Source of the DNA: JAEUNX01 sp034004685 | GTDB taxonomy: Bacteria > Pseudomonadota > Gammaproteobacteria > Burkholderiales > Rhodocyclaceae | Length of the DNA stretch: 64,000 bases | Assembly: GCA_034004685.1 (NCBI GenBank) | Contig: JAVEWG010000010.1 | Coordinates: 23,812 to 87,811, forward strand | Reading direction: 5' to 3' | Shown here: in pieces, positions 9,481-17,687 of the stretch | Layout: every line of letters starts with the position of its first letter | Numbering within the stretch: the stretch's first letter is position 1 | The notes under the pieces: model-generated | Database searches by the model: none | What the model was told of the DNA's origin: nothing | The model's input: the letters and a program-made list of their open reading frames with translations, nothing else | Position numbers and translations under genes: made by a program

Positions 9481-10743
9481 TTGCGATTCCTTCCCTCTAG
9501 CCGATTTCCCGTGCGCCACTTGCTCCTGGCCAGTCTAGCCACCGTCCTGCTCACCGCCTGCGCAACCCCCACCGGTACGCCCCCAGATACCCAAGCCCCC
9601 GCGCCGGTACGGGATGGTCTGCCCGAGCGGACCGCACCACCGGCACCGGTGCCAGCCAGTCCGACCTCCCCTCCCCAATCAGCCCCTCCTCCTCGGCCAA
9701 TACCCGCGCCGACTCCGGAATTACCCCGGGTCACCGTACCGCAGTTACTCCCCCCTGGCATCGCCGACCGGGCCGGCTGGGCCGCCGATATCCAGACGGC
9801 CTTCGCCGCCCTGGGGCTACCCCCCAATGCCACCAATCTGTGCGCAGCCATGGCAGTGATCGAACAGGAGTCCACTTGGCAGGCGGAGCCGGTGGTACCC
9901 GGGCTCCCCGCAATAGTCCGGGCCGAGATCGAAAAACGCCGGTCCCGTTATGGAATTCCCAAGCTTTTGCTGGACGCAGCCCTCAGCCGCCGCTCCCCGG
10001 ATGGCCACAGTTACCAGACCCGCATTGATACGCTCCGCAATGAAAAGCAGATGAGCCAACTGTTCGACGACATGATTTCGGAGCTGCCTTATGGCCGCAC
10101 CCTGCTGGCTGACCAAAACCCGGTGCATACCGGCGGTCCCATGCAGGTGAGCTTCGCCTTCGCCGAGGCGCATGTCAGGGAGCGGACCTACCCGTACCCC
10201 CGGCGCGGCAACCTGCGGGATGAAGTATTCACCCGCCGGGGCGGGGTGTATTTCGGCATTGCCAACCTTTTGGACTATCCGGCCAGCTACCCGGCACCCC
10301 TGTATCGCTTCGCCGACTTCAATGCGGGGCGCTACAGCAGTCGCAACGCAGCCTTCCAGTTCGCGGTGGCGCGACTGACCAGGACCAAGCTGACCCTGGA
10401 CGGCGACCTCCTTCGCTACGTCGATGGCAAGCCCAGCTGCACCACCAGCCAGACCCAGGCCGCCCTGGAAAAGCTCACGGGCAAGCTGGGGCTGAGCCGG
10501 GCCCAGATCATTCAGGACCTGATCCAGGAGAAAGCCCCCGGCTTCGAGAGCACCACCACCTGGCGCCGGGTGTTCAGCCTGGCCGACCAGGCCCTCGGGC
10601 AGGCCATGCCTCGCCAGCGCCTGCCAGGAATCGATCTCAAGAGCCCCAAGATCCAGCGCAAGCTCACCACCGAATGGTTTGCCCGTCGGGTGGATGGCCG
10701 CTACCGGGGCTGCCTGGCCCGCGCCGAGGCGGGCGCTGTTTAG
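9481..10743 (+). CDS. DUF1615 (YaiW-type) outer-membrane lipoprotein
   Basis: A 420-residue predicted lipoprotein. A signal peptide ends in a lipobox (LLTAC), followed by a Pro-rich linker of about 60 residues and then the DUF1615 domain. Segments such as NLCAAMAVIEQEST, HTGGPMQVSFAFAE, RRGGVYFGIANLLDYPA and YRFADFNAG align well from memory with E. coli YaiW, a surface-exposed lipoprotein implicated in peptide (Bac7) uptake. The domain resembles a lysozyme-like fold, with Glu in the EQES motif, but enzyme activity is unproven. The start is uncertain: TTG here, or GTG at 9511, which gives a shorter signal peptide; neither has a good ribosome site. It appears to be transcribed alone. Confidence 0.85.
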   Translation: MRFLPSSRFPVRHLLLASLATVLLTACATPTGTPPDTQAPAPVRDGLPERTAPPAPVPASPTSPPQSAPPPRPIPAPTPELPRVTVPQLLPPGIADRAGWAADIQTAFAALGLPPNATNLCAAMAVIEQESTWQAEPVVPGLPAIVRAEIEKRRSRYGIPKLLLDAALSRRSPDGHSYQTRIDTLRNEKQMSQLFDDMISELPYGRTLLADQNPVHTGGPMQVSFAFAEAHVRERTYPYPRRGNLRDEVFTRRGGVYFGIANLLDYPASYPAPLYRFADFNAGRYSSRNAAFQFAVARLTRTKLTLDGDLLRYVDGKPSCTTSQTQAALEKLTGKLGLSRAQIIQDLIQEKAPGFESTTTWRRVFSLADQALGQAMPRQRLPGIDLKSPKIQRKLTTEWFARRVDGRYRGCLARAEAGAV

Positions 10744-10755
10744 TACGAAGCAAAG

Positions 10756-10783
10756 AAGGGCCGGCCAGGCACCGGCCGGCCTT
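10756..10783. terminator. GC-rich hairpin after the DUF1615 gene
   Basis: AAGGGCCGGCC and GGCCGGCCTT form a near-perfect stem (one bulged C) around a 7-base loop, 12 bases past the stop codon. There is no T-run, so it may work as an mRNA-stabilising or weak termination element between this gene and the convergent DUF3301 gene. Confidence 0.5.
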
Positions 10784-10939
10784 GACCAGATTAGCGATGA
10801 GATCTGCCCGGCGAGCGGAACAGCACCTCCCGGGCATCCTTGCGCCAAGGGCTGGCAAAGGCCAGCGCTCGCGACTCCCCCGATCGCCAGGGGGCCAGAT
10901 CAACCGCCAGCTATTTCAGTAGCTCGGCGCATTTGTCCA

Positions 10940-11266
10940 TCAGCACACCAGGGTCAGGGGGCGCCGTCGCACCAGATCAAGCCAAACCACCCGGCGCCCC
11001 TGGAGACCGATATGTCCCAGCTCCCGATCCGTGCCGGTACGGCTGAATTCGAACACGTATTCCCGACGCAGCCCCAGCCGGCCATCCTCATCCCGGGCCA
11101 GGCGCATGCGCTCCACCGCCACCGATTCATCCAGCAATTGCACGCATTCCTGCCCGCAGGCCTCCCGAGCAGCCGCCAGGCAGACCTCCCGGGCGCCCAG
11201 GGCATCCATCCAGAAAGCCGCCACCAAGACAAGCAGGATCAAGCCCGCCAATTCCAGTGCGCTCAT
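10940..11266 (-). CDS. DUF3301 family membrane-anchored protein
   Basis: A 108-residue protein with one N-terminal hydrophobic helix (about residues 5-22) followed by a soluble domain containing the family pattern GLRREYVFEFSRTGTDR and a final RRVVWLDL. This matches the uncharacterised DUF3301 family, common in gamma- and betaproteobacteria; function unknown. Its start overlaps the MazG-like gene by 4 bases, so both are probably made from one message. Confidence 0.8.
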   Translation of the reverse strand: MSALELAGLILLVLVAAFWMDALGAREVCLAAAREACGQECVQLLDESVAVERMRLARDEDGRLGLRREYVFEFSRTGTDRELGHIGLQGRRVVWLDLVRRRPLTLVC

Positions 11267-11634
11267 CGCCGGGTCTCCGCCTTGAGGACCGTGTATTTGT
11301 CCCGACTCCCCTGGGCCAGCTCCACCGGATACTTGATTTCGTTCTTGGCGAGCTTGGCCAATACAGCAGCCCCCAGGTCGATCCGCGCCCCATCGGCCAG
11401 CAACAACAGATACATCAACACGTCCGCCATCTCATCCGCCAGGGCCTCGCGCCCGACGGGGGATTCAGCCAGGGCTTCGATCTCCTCATCCCGGCGCCAC
11501 TGGGTCAATTCCAACAGTTCCGCCGCCTCAAGGCTGAGGGACACGATGAGCTGGCGCAGGCCGTGGAACTGGTGCCAATCCCGGGCATCCCGGAAGGCGC
11601 ACACCCGCTGGGCAAGTTGCTGGAGGTCGTTCAT
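11263..11634 (-). CDS. MazG-like nucleotide pyrophosphohydrolase
   Basis: A 123-residue all-helical protein of the MazG/dCTPase-like superfamily, predicted to hydrolyse (d)NTPs to the monophosphate and so clean the nucleotide pool. The Mg-binding ExxE motif is visible in LEAAELLELTQW and the ExxD motif in ADEMADVLMYLLLLAD, about 25 residues apart as expected. The substrate cannot be told from the sequence. First gene of a two-gene unit with the DUF3301 protein. Confidence 0.85.
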   Translation of the reverse strand: MNDLQQLAQRVCAFRDARDWHQFHGLRQLIVSLSLEAAELLELTQWRRDEEIEALAESPVGREALADEMADVLMYLLLLADGARIDLGAAVLAKLAKNEIKYPVELAQGSRDKYTVLKAETRR

Positions 11635-11744
11635 GGATCTTATTGCTCCCTAAGCATCGAACCCACACTGGGCTCGTGGGCCAAACTTGCCCAAGGATGG
11701 CATTATCCCCGGCTTGCCCCAACCGCTGTCCACCTCGCCGCACC

Positions 11745-13220
11745 ATGCCAACCCTCGACAACCTCTATCCCGCCTCCGTGTGGCGCCATTTCGCCGGACT
11801 CTGCCGCATCCCCCGCCCTTCCCGGCATGAATCGGCGGTGCGGGAGCACCTCCTGGCCTGGGCCCGGGAGCGGGGCATTGCCGCCCGCGCCGACCCGATC
11901 GGCAACCTGCTATTGAACAAACCCGCCACTCCGGGCATGGAAGACCGCCCGGGGGTGATCCTCCAGGGCCACCTGGACATGGCCTGCCAGAAGCGCGACG
12001 GTTCCCCCCACGACTTTCTGCGGGATCCCATTGCCCCCATCCTGGAAGACGGCTGGGTACAGGCCAGGGATACCACGCTGGGGGCGGACAACGGCATCGG
12101 CGCGGCCCTCGCCCTGGCGGCCCTGGAAGCCCCCGACCTCTCCCATGGTCCTCTGGAGGTACTCCTCACAGTAGATGAGGAATCGGGCATGGGCGGCGCC
12201 AGAGGACTTGAGTCCTCCGCCCTGGCGGGCCGACTAATGATCAATCTGGATACCGAGGAAATCGGCGAGGTCTATCTGGGCTGCGCGGGCGGCGTGGACG
12301 TCAATATCACCCACCAGTTCGCCACCGAGCCGGCGGCCCCCGGCTGGGAAGCCGCAAGCCTGGCGCTAACCGGGCTGATGGGGGGCCACTCCGGCGTGGA
12401 TATCCACCTGGAGCGCGGCAACGCCATCAAGCTCTTGGGGCGGGTATTGGCGGACTTCACCCCCGCGGAGCTGCGCATTGCCGCCCTGGCGGGGGGCACT
12501 GCCCGCAACGCCCTGCCCCGTTCGGCCCACGCCGAGGTGCTGTTGGCCCCGGGGCTCCAGGCCCGGCTGCGGGCTCGATTGGCCAGCCTCGAGGCTGGCT
12601 TGAGGGACGAACTGGCAGGCGTGGATGATGACCTCCGCCTCACCCTCACCCCGGCATCCCGGCAGATCCACCAAGCCCTCTCCGCTGACGCCCAGACCTG
12701 CCTGCTGGCGCTCCTCCTGGCCGCGCCCCACGGGGTCCGACGCTGGAGTCAGCGGGTGCCCGGCGTGGTGGAAACCTCCAACAACCTGGGGGTACTGCAG
12801 CTGCAAGAGGGTGCACTGACGGCCAATTTCATGGTCCGCTCCCTGATGCCAGCCGGCAGCCGGCAGCTTGCCCGGGAGATCAGCGCCCTGTTCAGCCTGG
12901 CGGGTGCCCGGGTTGAGACCGAAGGGGAGTACCCGGGCTGGACCCCCAATCCTGATTCACCCCTGCTGGCCCATTTCCAGGCGACCCACCGCCGCCTGTT
13001 CGGCCAGCCGGCCACCGTGCGGGTCATCCATGCCGGACTCGAATGCGGCATCCTGGCGGACAAGCTTCCGGGGCTCGACGTGGTTTCCTTCGGACCCACC
13101 ATCCGGGGCGCCCACGCCCCGGGAGAACGGGTGAATGTCGCCAGTGTCGGTCAAGCCTGGAAGCTGCTCTGCGCCCTTCTCGCCCACCTTCCCCCCGCCG
13201 GGCAGCTGCCCGCCAACTGA
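11745..13220 (+). CDS. pepD: Aminoacyl-histidine dipeptidase (M20 family, PepD)
   Basis: Cytosolic zinc dipeptidase that cleaves Xaa-His and a range of other dipeptides; 491 residues, close to the usual 485. Metal and catalytic residues are visible: LQGHLDMACQ, TTLGADNGIG, the Glu pair in TVDEESGMGG, LDTEE, and the final His in RGAHAPGERVNV. I start at MPTLDNLYP; the frame stays open 34 codons upstream, but that stretch is not family-like. The stop is directly followed by the ACT-domain gene. Confidence 0.94.
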   Translation: MPTLDNLYPASVWRHFAGLCRIPRPSRHESAVREHLLAWARERGIAARADPIGNLLLNKPATPGMEDRPGVILQGHLDMACQKRDGSPHDFLRDPIAPILEDGWVQARDTTLGADNGIGAALALAALEAPDLSHGPLEVLLTVDEESGMGGARGLESSALAGRLMINLDTEEIGEVYLGCAGGVDVNITHQFATEPAAPGWEAASLALTGLMGGHSGVDIHLERGNAIKLLGRVLADFTPAELRIAALAGGTARNALPRSAHAEVLLAPGLQARLRARLASLEAGLRDELAGVDDDLRLTLTPASRQIHQALSADAQTCLLALLLAAPHGVRRWSQRVPGVVETSNNLGVLQLQEGALTANFMVRSLMPAGSRQLAREISALFSLAGARVETEGEYPGWTPNPDSPLLAHFQATHRRLFGQPATVRVIHAGLECGILADKLPGLDVVSFGPTIRGAHAPGERVNVASVGQAWKLLCALLAHLPPAGQLPAN

Positions 13221-13232
13221 ATGGAGCCCCCC

Positions 13233-13757
13233 GTGAACACCCTGCTCATCCTCACCGTCATCGGCGACGACCGCCCGGGCCTGGTAGAAGCCCTCTCCCG
13301 CACCATCAGCCACCACGGCGGCAACTGGCTGGAATCCTCCATGTCGCGCTTGGCGGGCAAGTTCGCCGGCATTGTCCAGGTCAGCATTCCGGGCGGCGCG
13401 GCAGCGGCGCTGCAGGGCGAACTGGCAACCCTGCCAGACCTGCGGATCACCGTGGAAGAATCCACCGAAAGCACTCACCAAGCCACCGGACGGCGATTGC
13501 ACTTCACCCTGGTGGGGCAGGATCGGCTGGGCATCGTGCGCGAGGTGGCGGCGGTGCTGGCCCGCCACGCGGTGAATGTGGAGAGTCTGGCCACCCATAC
13601 CGAGAGCGCCCCCATGTCGGGGGAAACCCTGTTCCACGCCGAGGCTGAACTGCTGGCCGGCCCCGGGCTAAACCCCCTGGACCTGAAAATCGACCTGGAG
13701 CGCCTGTCCCTGGACCTGGTGGTGGATTTCACCCTGGACGAAGTCCGGCCGGGCTGA
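13233..13757 (+). CDS. Two-ACT-domain protein, GcvR-like
   Basis: A 174-residue protein made of two ACT domains: TLLILTVIGDDRPGLVEALS at the N-terminus and LHFTLVGQDRLGIVREVAAV from about residue 87. This is the layout of GcvR, the amino-acid-sensing partner that controls the glycine cleavage system in E. coli, but no gcv gene is nearby, so the target is open. I chose the GTG start because GGAG lies 6 bases before it; an ATG four codons earlier has no ribosome site. Probably cotranscribed with pepD. Confidence 0.85.
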   Translation: MNTLLILTVIGDDRPGLVEALSRTISHHGGNWLESSMSRLAGKFAGIVQVSIPGGAAAALQGELATLPDLRITVEESTESTHQATGRRLHFTLVGQDRLGIVREVAAVLARHAVNVESLATHTESAPMSGETLFHAEAELLAGPGLNPLDLKIDLERLSLDLVVDFTLDEVRPG

Positions 13758-13774
13758 AAACCCCACCCGATCCG

Positions 13775-14620
13775 TCAGCGAATCGCCCAGTCCAGGCTGA
13801 ACCCGGCCCCCTCATCCAGCGCCAGGGCCTTCACCATCTCCGGCAGGGCCTCCTTGAGACGCTCCGGCAGGCTCCAGGGCGGATTGACGACGAACAGCCC
13901 GCTGCCGTGCATGCCGCTTCCATCCCGGGCCGGGCGGCGCACGGTGAGTTCCACCTGCAGCCAATTCTCCATCCCGAGGCGGCGCAGTTGTTCCGGCAGT
14001 CGCCGGGCCTCCGGGCGCTGCAACAGGGGATACCAGACCAGGTAAGTCCCGGTGGCAAAGCGCTTCAAGGCGCCGGCAAGGGTGCTGACCACCACCTGAT
14101 AGTCAGTCTTCACTTCATAGGGCGGATCCATCAACACCACCGCCCGCCTGGAAGGGGGCGGCAGCAACCCGATCAGCCCCTTGAAACCATCTTCCCGGCG
14201 GATCTGCACCCGGGCCGTCTCATGGGCGAACAGGGCCGCCAGCAGGGGCTCGTCGCTGGAATGGAGTTCGAACAGGCGCATCCGATCCCCTTCCCGCATG
14301 CATTCCAGGGCCACTGCCGGGGAGCCAGGATAGAGGGCCAGGGCGCCACCCGGGTTGAATCCCCGCACCACATCAAGGTAGGCCTGGAGCACTCCGGCTC
14401 GGGGCGGCGCATCCCACAGACGCCCCACCCCTTCCAGGAACTCCCCGTTCTTGGCGGCGTAGCCCCCCTCCAGCCCATAACAACCCGCGCCGGCATGGGT
14501 ATCCACGTACCAATAAGGCTTGTCCTTCTGGTTGTAATAGGCCAGAACCTCCACCAGAACAGCGTGCTTGAGAACATCGGCGTGGTTGCCGGCATGGAAG
14601 GCGTGGCGGTAGCTGAGCAT
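13775..14620 (-). CDS. rlmJ: 23S rRNA (adenine2030-N6)-methyltransferase RlmJ
   Basis: An S-adenosylmethionine-dependent enzyme that methylates A2030 of 23S rRNA; 281 residues. The N-terminal signature MLSYRHAFHAGNHADVLKH, the SAM region YVDTHAGAGCYGLEG and the catalytic DPPY motif in VVLMDPPYEVKTDY are all present. An in-frame upstream start exists 13 codons earlier but does not fit the family. Convergent with the ACT-domain gene, with only 17 bases between the stops. Confidence 0.94.
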   Translation of the reverse strand: MLSYRHAFHAGNHADVLKHAVLVEVLAYYNQKDKPYWYVDTHAGAGCYGLEGGYAAKNGEFLEGVGRLWDAPPRAGVLQAYLDVVRGFNPGGALALYPGSPAVALECMREGDRMRLFELHSSDEPLLAALFAHETARVQIRREDGFKGLIGLLPPPSRRAVVLMDPPYEVKTDYQVVVSTLAGALKRFATGTYLVWYPLLQRPEARRLPEQLRRLGMENWLQVELTVRRPARDGSGMHGSGLFVVNPPWSLPERLKEALPEMVKALALDEGAGFSLDWAIR

Positions 14621-14830
14621 CGCGGGTCGGTCTCGAAACAGGAGGCGAGATGCTACCACCTAGCCTGGCTGATGCCCCCGCCGGGCCAGGGCAATGCCCC
14701 TCAGCCGGCCATCGAAGCCATTGAAACGGCAATAAAAGCCGCTTCCGGAGGATTCAATTCCACCCCCTCCCCTGCTATCATTCGCGGCCCCGTCGTCCCC
14801 GGACGGGCAGGCCTTCGGGAGAAAAGTTAC

Positions 14831-15370
14831 ATGGCAATCTACGCCCTCAACCAACACACCCCCCATTTTGGCGAGGGAAGCTGGGTTGCGGACAGTGCCA
14901 CCGTCATCGGCGCGGTGAATGCCGGGCGCAACGTTAGCATCTGGTACAACGCCGTTCTGCGGGGCGACAACGACCCCATCCAGATTGGCGACAACTCCAA
15001 CATCCAGGATGGTTCGGTCCTCCATACCGACGACGGGGTGCCCCTGATCATCGGCACCAACGTCACCGTGGGCCACATGGTGATGCTCCATGGCTGTACC
15101 ATCGGCGACAACACCCTCATCGGCATCAACGCCGTGGTGCTCAACCGGGCGGTGATCGGCAAGGAGTGCATCATTGGCGCCAACGCCCTGATTCCGGAAG
15201 GCAAGGTCATCCCTGATCGGTCCCTGGTGGTGGGATCCCCCGGGCGGGTGATCCGGGAGATCACCGACGAGGAAGTGGCCGACATCCGCCGCAACGCCGA
15301 TACCTATATCGCCCATATCGAACAGCACCAGCAAGGCTTGGTGCGCCTGGACGGCCCGGCCAAGGGCTGA
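14831..15370 (+). CDS. Gamma-class carbonic anhydrase family protein
   Basis: A 179-residue left-handed beta-helix (hexapeptide-repeat) protein of the YrdA/CaiE/gamma carbonic anhydrase group. The hexapeptide pattern runs through the middle and the three candidate zinc histidines are visible in SVLHTDDG and in VTVGHMVMLHGC. Proteins of this subgroup often bind zinc, but carbonic anhydrase activity is not always shown. It is divergent from rlmJ, with a 210-base gap in which I found no convincing promoter. Confidence 0.9.
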   Translation: MAIYALNQHTPHFGEGSWVADSATVIGAVNAGRNVSIWYNAVLRGDNDPIQIGDNSNIQDGSVLHTDDGVPLIIGTNVTVGHMVMLHGCTIGDNTLIGINAVVLNRAVIGKECIIGANALIPEGKVIPDRSLVVGSPGRVIREITDEEVADIRRNADTYIAHIEQHQQGLVRLDGPAKG

Positions 15371-15489
15371 TGGAAGCCGCCAGGCCAGGCCGCCGGTGGC
15401 GTGGCAAGGTAGACTTGCCGGGTTTTGGCGCCAGGGATTGACGGTTTCGGCTATAAATTGCGGGTCTGCCCTGCCTGGAACCCCCGACC

Positions 15490-16194
15490 GTGACCTCTAA
15501 AGCCCTTCCGACCCTCATGCTGGCCGGCCTGTTTGCTGGCTTGATCCCGCCAGCCTACTCCGCTAACGCAGCACCGGAACTGCCTACCGTGAATCTGAGC
15601 GTGGAAGGCAATGCCGAGGCGGCCAACGACCTGGCCACCGCCACCCTGTTTTTCGAAGCTTCCGACCCCAACCCGGCGGAACTGGCAAAGCGAGCCAACC
15701 TGGCCATGAGCAACGCCCTCTCCCAGGCCAAGGCCCATGCCGACGTGAAGACCCGCACCGGTCCGGTTCAGACCGTCCCCATGTACAGCCGGGACGGAAA
15801 AACCCTCGGAAGCTGGCGCATCCGCAGCGACCTGCGCCTGGAAAGCCGCAATCTTGGGGCCCTATCGGAACTCCTGGGCCGGCTCCAGAACACCCTGGCG
15901 GTGGCCGATGTGAGCCTGCAACCCGCCCCCGAGACCCACCTTGCCGCCACCGCCACCGCCACCCGGAGCGCCTTGGCGAGCTTCCAGGAGCGAGCCCGGC
16001 TGATCGCCGAGGCCTTGGGCAAGCACTACCGGATCCGCCATCTGGACGTGGGAGACCAGGGCCTTCGCCCGCCGCCGCGCCCCTTGGCGCGCAGCCCCAT
16101 GCTGGCGGATGCCGCGCTAGCCGCCGTCCCCCTGGAGGCCGGCAGCAGCAATCTCGCCATCACGGTCTCCGGCACCATCGAACTCGTGGACTGA
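15490..16194 (+). CDS. SIMPL (DUF541) domain periplasmic protein
   Basis: A 234-residue secreted protein with a clear signal peptide (hydrophobic residues 8-22, likely cleavage near residue 25-28) and a SIMPL/DUF541 domain. Family features seen are VNLSVEGNAEAANDLATATL near the mature N-terminus and the end ITVSGTIELVD. Members of the family are periplasmic proteins linked to oxidative-stress defence or outer-membrane traits; the exact job is unknown. It uses a GTG start. Confidence 0.85.
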   Translation: MTSKALPTLMLAGLFAGLIPPAYSANAAPELPTVNLSVEGNAEAANDLATATLFFEASDPNPAELAKRANLAMSNALSQAKAHADVKTRTGPVQTVPMYSRDGKTLGSWRIRSDLRLESRNLGALSELLGRLQNTLAVADVSLQPAPETHLAATATATRSALASFQERARLIAEALGKHYRIRHLDVGDQGLRPPPRPLARSPMLADAALAAVPLEAGSSNLAITVSGTIELVD

Positions 16195-16277
16195 TACGCG
16201 CCCATGCCCGATCACCTGGCCATGCCAGCGCCACCCCATCAACCGGGGAGTTGCCGGCTTCAGGAACGGGCCCCATC

Positions 16278-16715
16278 GTGATCGCCCTGTTACAAAGGGT
16301 ATTGGAGGCCCGGGTGATGGTGGCGGGCGCCGAGGTAGGCGCCATCGGGCCGGGATTGCTGGCCTTTATCGGGGTGCGTCCCGAGGATGGAGCGGACAAC
16401 CCCCGCAGGCTGGTGGAACGCCTGCTGAGTTACCGGGTGTTCGCCGATGGGGCTGGACGGATGAACCGATCCCTGGCGGATACAGCGGGCGGACTCCTCC
16501 TGGTGCCCCAATTTACCCTGGCGGCCGATACCACCAAGGGCACCCGGCCGAGTTTCTCGTCGGCGGCCCCGCCCGAGCAGGCCAGTGCCCTCTTCGAGGC
16601 CGCCGTGGCCCACGCCATGAGCCGCCACGAGCGGGTCGCCACCGGACGCTTCGGCGCCGACATGGTCGTCCACCTCATCAACGACGGCCCGGTCACCTTC
16701 TGGCTGGACGCCTGA
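16278..16715 (+). CDS. dtd: D-aminoacyl-tRNA deacylase
   Basis: Removes D-amino acids (and mischarged glycine) from tRNAs; cytosolic homodimer, 145 residues. The catalytic signature VPQFTLAADTTKGTRPSFS and the Gly-cisPro-type motif in LINDGPVTFWLDA are both present. The GTG start giving MIALLQRVLEA matches the family N-terminus exactly; an upstream TTG would add nine unlikely residues. Confidence 0.95.
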   Translation: MIALLQRVLEARVMVAGAEVGAIGPGLLAFIGVRPEDGADNPRRLVERLLSYRVFADGAGRMNRSLADTAGGLLLVPQFTLAADTTKGTRPSFSSAAPPEQASALFEAAVAHAMSRHERVATGRFGADMVVHLINDGPVTFWLDA

Positions 16716-16762
16716 GCCCCCCTTCTTTAAGCTGCGCCCATTCCATTTTGTAACGGCACGGC

Positions 16763-17290
16763 ATGGTTTTCCTGCTTCGCCCCCATCGGGTAGTGGCCCT
16801 GCTCCTGGTCGGCCTGCTGGCTGCTTGTTCCACCAGCCTGCCCAAGCCAGACCGGGGCGGCCCGCAAGCCCCTGGCCACATCGACTATTTCACCCTGGCG
16901 GACCCGGACCATGCCCGGGAAATCGTGCTGATATCCTTCAGCCTGCTGGATACCGGCTATCGGTTCGGCGGACGCAATCCGGAAGCCGGCCTGGATTGCA
17001 GCGGCATGGTGAGCTACCTGGTGGAACGGGTGAGCGGCCAGCGCCTGCCCCATAACGCTGCCCAGATCGCCGCCCGCACCCGCCCCGTTGAACGCGCCGC
17101 GCTCCAGCCCGGAGATCTGGTGTTCTTCAACACCCAAAACCGCCCCCATTCCCATATGGGGATTTATATCGGGGACGGCCGCTTCATCCATGCCCCCAGC
17201 AGCCGGGGCAAGGTGCGGGTGGAAAGCCTGACCCAGGGCTATTTTGCAGAGCGCTATGACGGCGGCAGGAGCCTGCTGGCGGCTGGCTAG
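16763..17290 (+). CDS. NlpC/P60 family lipoprotein (Spr-like cell-wall endopeptidase)
   Basis: A 175-residue lipoprotein: signal peptide ending in lipobox LLAAC, then an NlpC/P60 domain. The catalytic triad is visible as Cys in GLDCSGMVSYL, His in HSHMGIYIGDGRF and a further His in FIHAPSS. Related to E. coli MepS (Spr) and NlpC, which cleave peptide cross-links during cell-wall growth. The motif YRFGGRNPEAGLDCSG is typical. Probably anchored to the outer membrane, because residue +2 after the Cys is Ser and not Asp. Confidence 0.93.
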   Translation: MVFLLRPHRVVALLLVGLLAACSTSLPKPDRGGPQAPGHIDYFTLADPDHAREIVLISFSLLDTGYRFGGRNPEAGLDCSGMVSYLVERVSGQRLPHNAAQIAARTRPVERAALQPGDLVFFNTQNRPHSHMGIYIGDGRFIHAPSSRGKVRVESLTQGYFAERYDGGRSLLAAG

Positions 17291-17301
17291 CCAGGCTGGC
17301 C

Positions 17302-17586
17302 TCAGTTCTCCGGGTGTTTCCGGGGGATCTGGACATACACTTCGTCAGCCCGGATCAAGCCCAGTTCAAAGCGGGCGTGCTCCTCGATGGCGTCGAAGCC
17401 GGCCTTGAGGTCCCGCACCTCCGCCTCCAGACCGGCATTGCGCTGCTCCAGGCGGCGATTTTCATCCCGCTGGGCCTGGAGCTGGCGCTCCACCTCCCAG
17501 GCGCGCAACCATCCCCCCTTGCCCAACCACAGGGGGTACTGGAGGATCAGCAGCAAGGCAACGAGGATGACGAGGGGCCAGCGCAT
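17302..17586 (-). CDS. ftsB: Cell division protein FtsB
   Basis: Small bitopic divisome protein that with FtsL and FtsQ activates septal wall synthesis; 94 residues. A single N-terminal helix (about 4-20) is followed by a coiled coil (VERQLQAQRDENRRLEQRN). The context downstream of eno is conserved in proteobacteria. Odd: no ribosome site precedes the ATG (only a C-rich stretch), and a strong intrinsic terminator ends 16 bases upstream (see findings). Confidence 0.93.
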   Translation of the reverse strand: MRWPLVILVALLLILQYPLWLGKGGWLRAWEVERQLQAQRDENRRLEQRNAGLEAEVRDLKAGFDAIEEHARFELGLIRADEVYVQIPRKHPEN

Positions 17587-17602
17587 GGGCGTAAGGGGGG
17601 AT

Positions 17603-17630
17603 CAAAAAAAACCGGCGGAGGATCCGCCGG
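17603..17630 (-). terminator. Intrinsic terminator between eno and ftsB
   Basis: Read on the minus strand, an 8-bp perfect GC stem (CCGGCGGA / TCCGCCGG, 3-base loop) is followed by eight Ts. It lies 57 bases after the eno stop and 16 bases before the ftsB ATG. This is the most convincing terminator in the window. Confidence 0.9.
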
Positions 17631-17687
17631 CTCTTGGTACCGTCGGGCCTTCGCTCCATCCAGAGCAAACGCCCGCCATTCTAGCGG

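Noticed and set aside
10910..10939. Nine-codon frame after the DUF3301 gene
   Set aside because: Too short and without a ribosome site of its own; no evidence that it is translated.
15438..15457. TTGACG and TATAAA upstream of the SIMPL gene as a promoter
   Set aside because: They are only eight bases apart, far too close to act as a -35/-10 pair.
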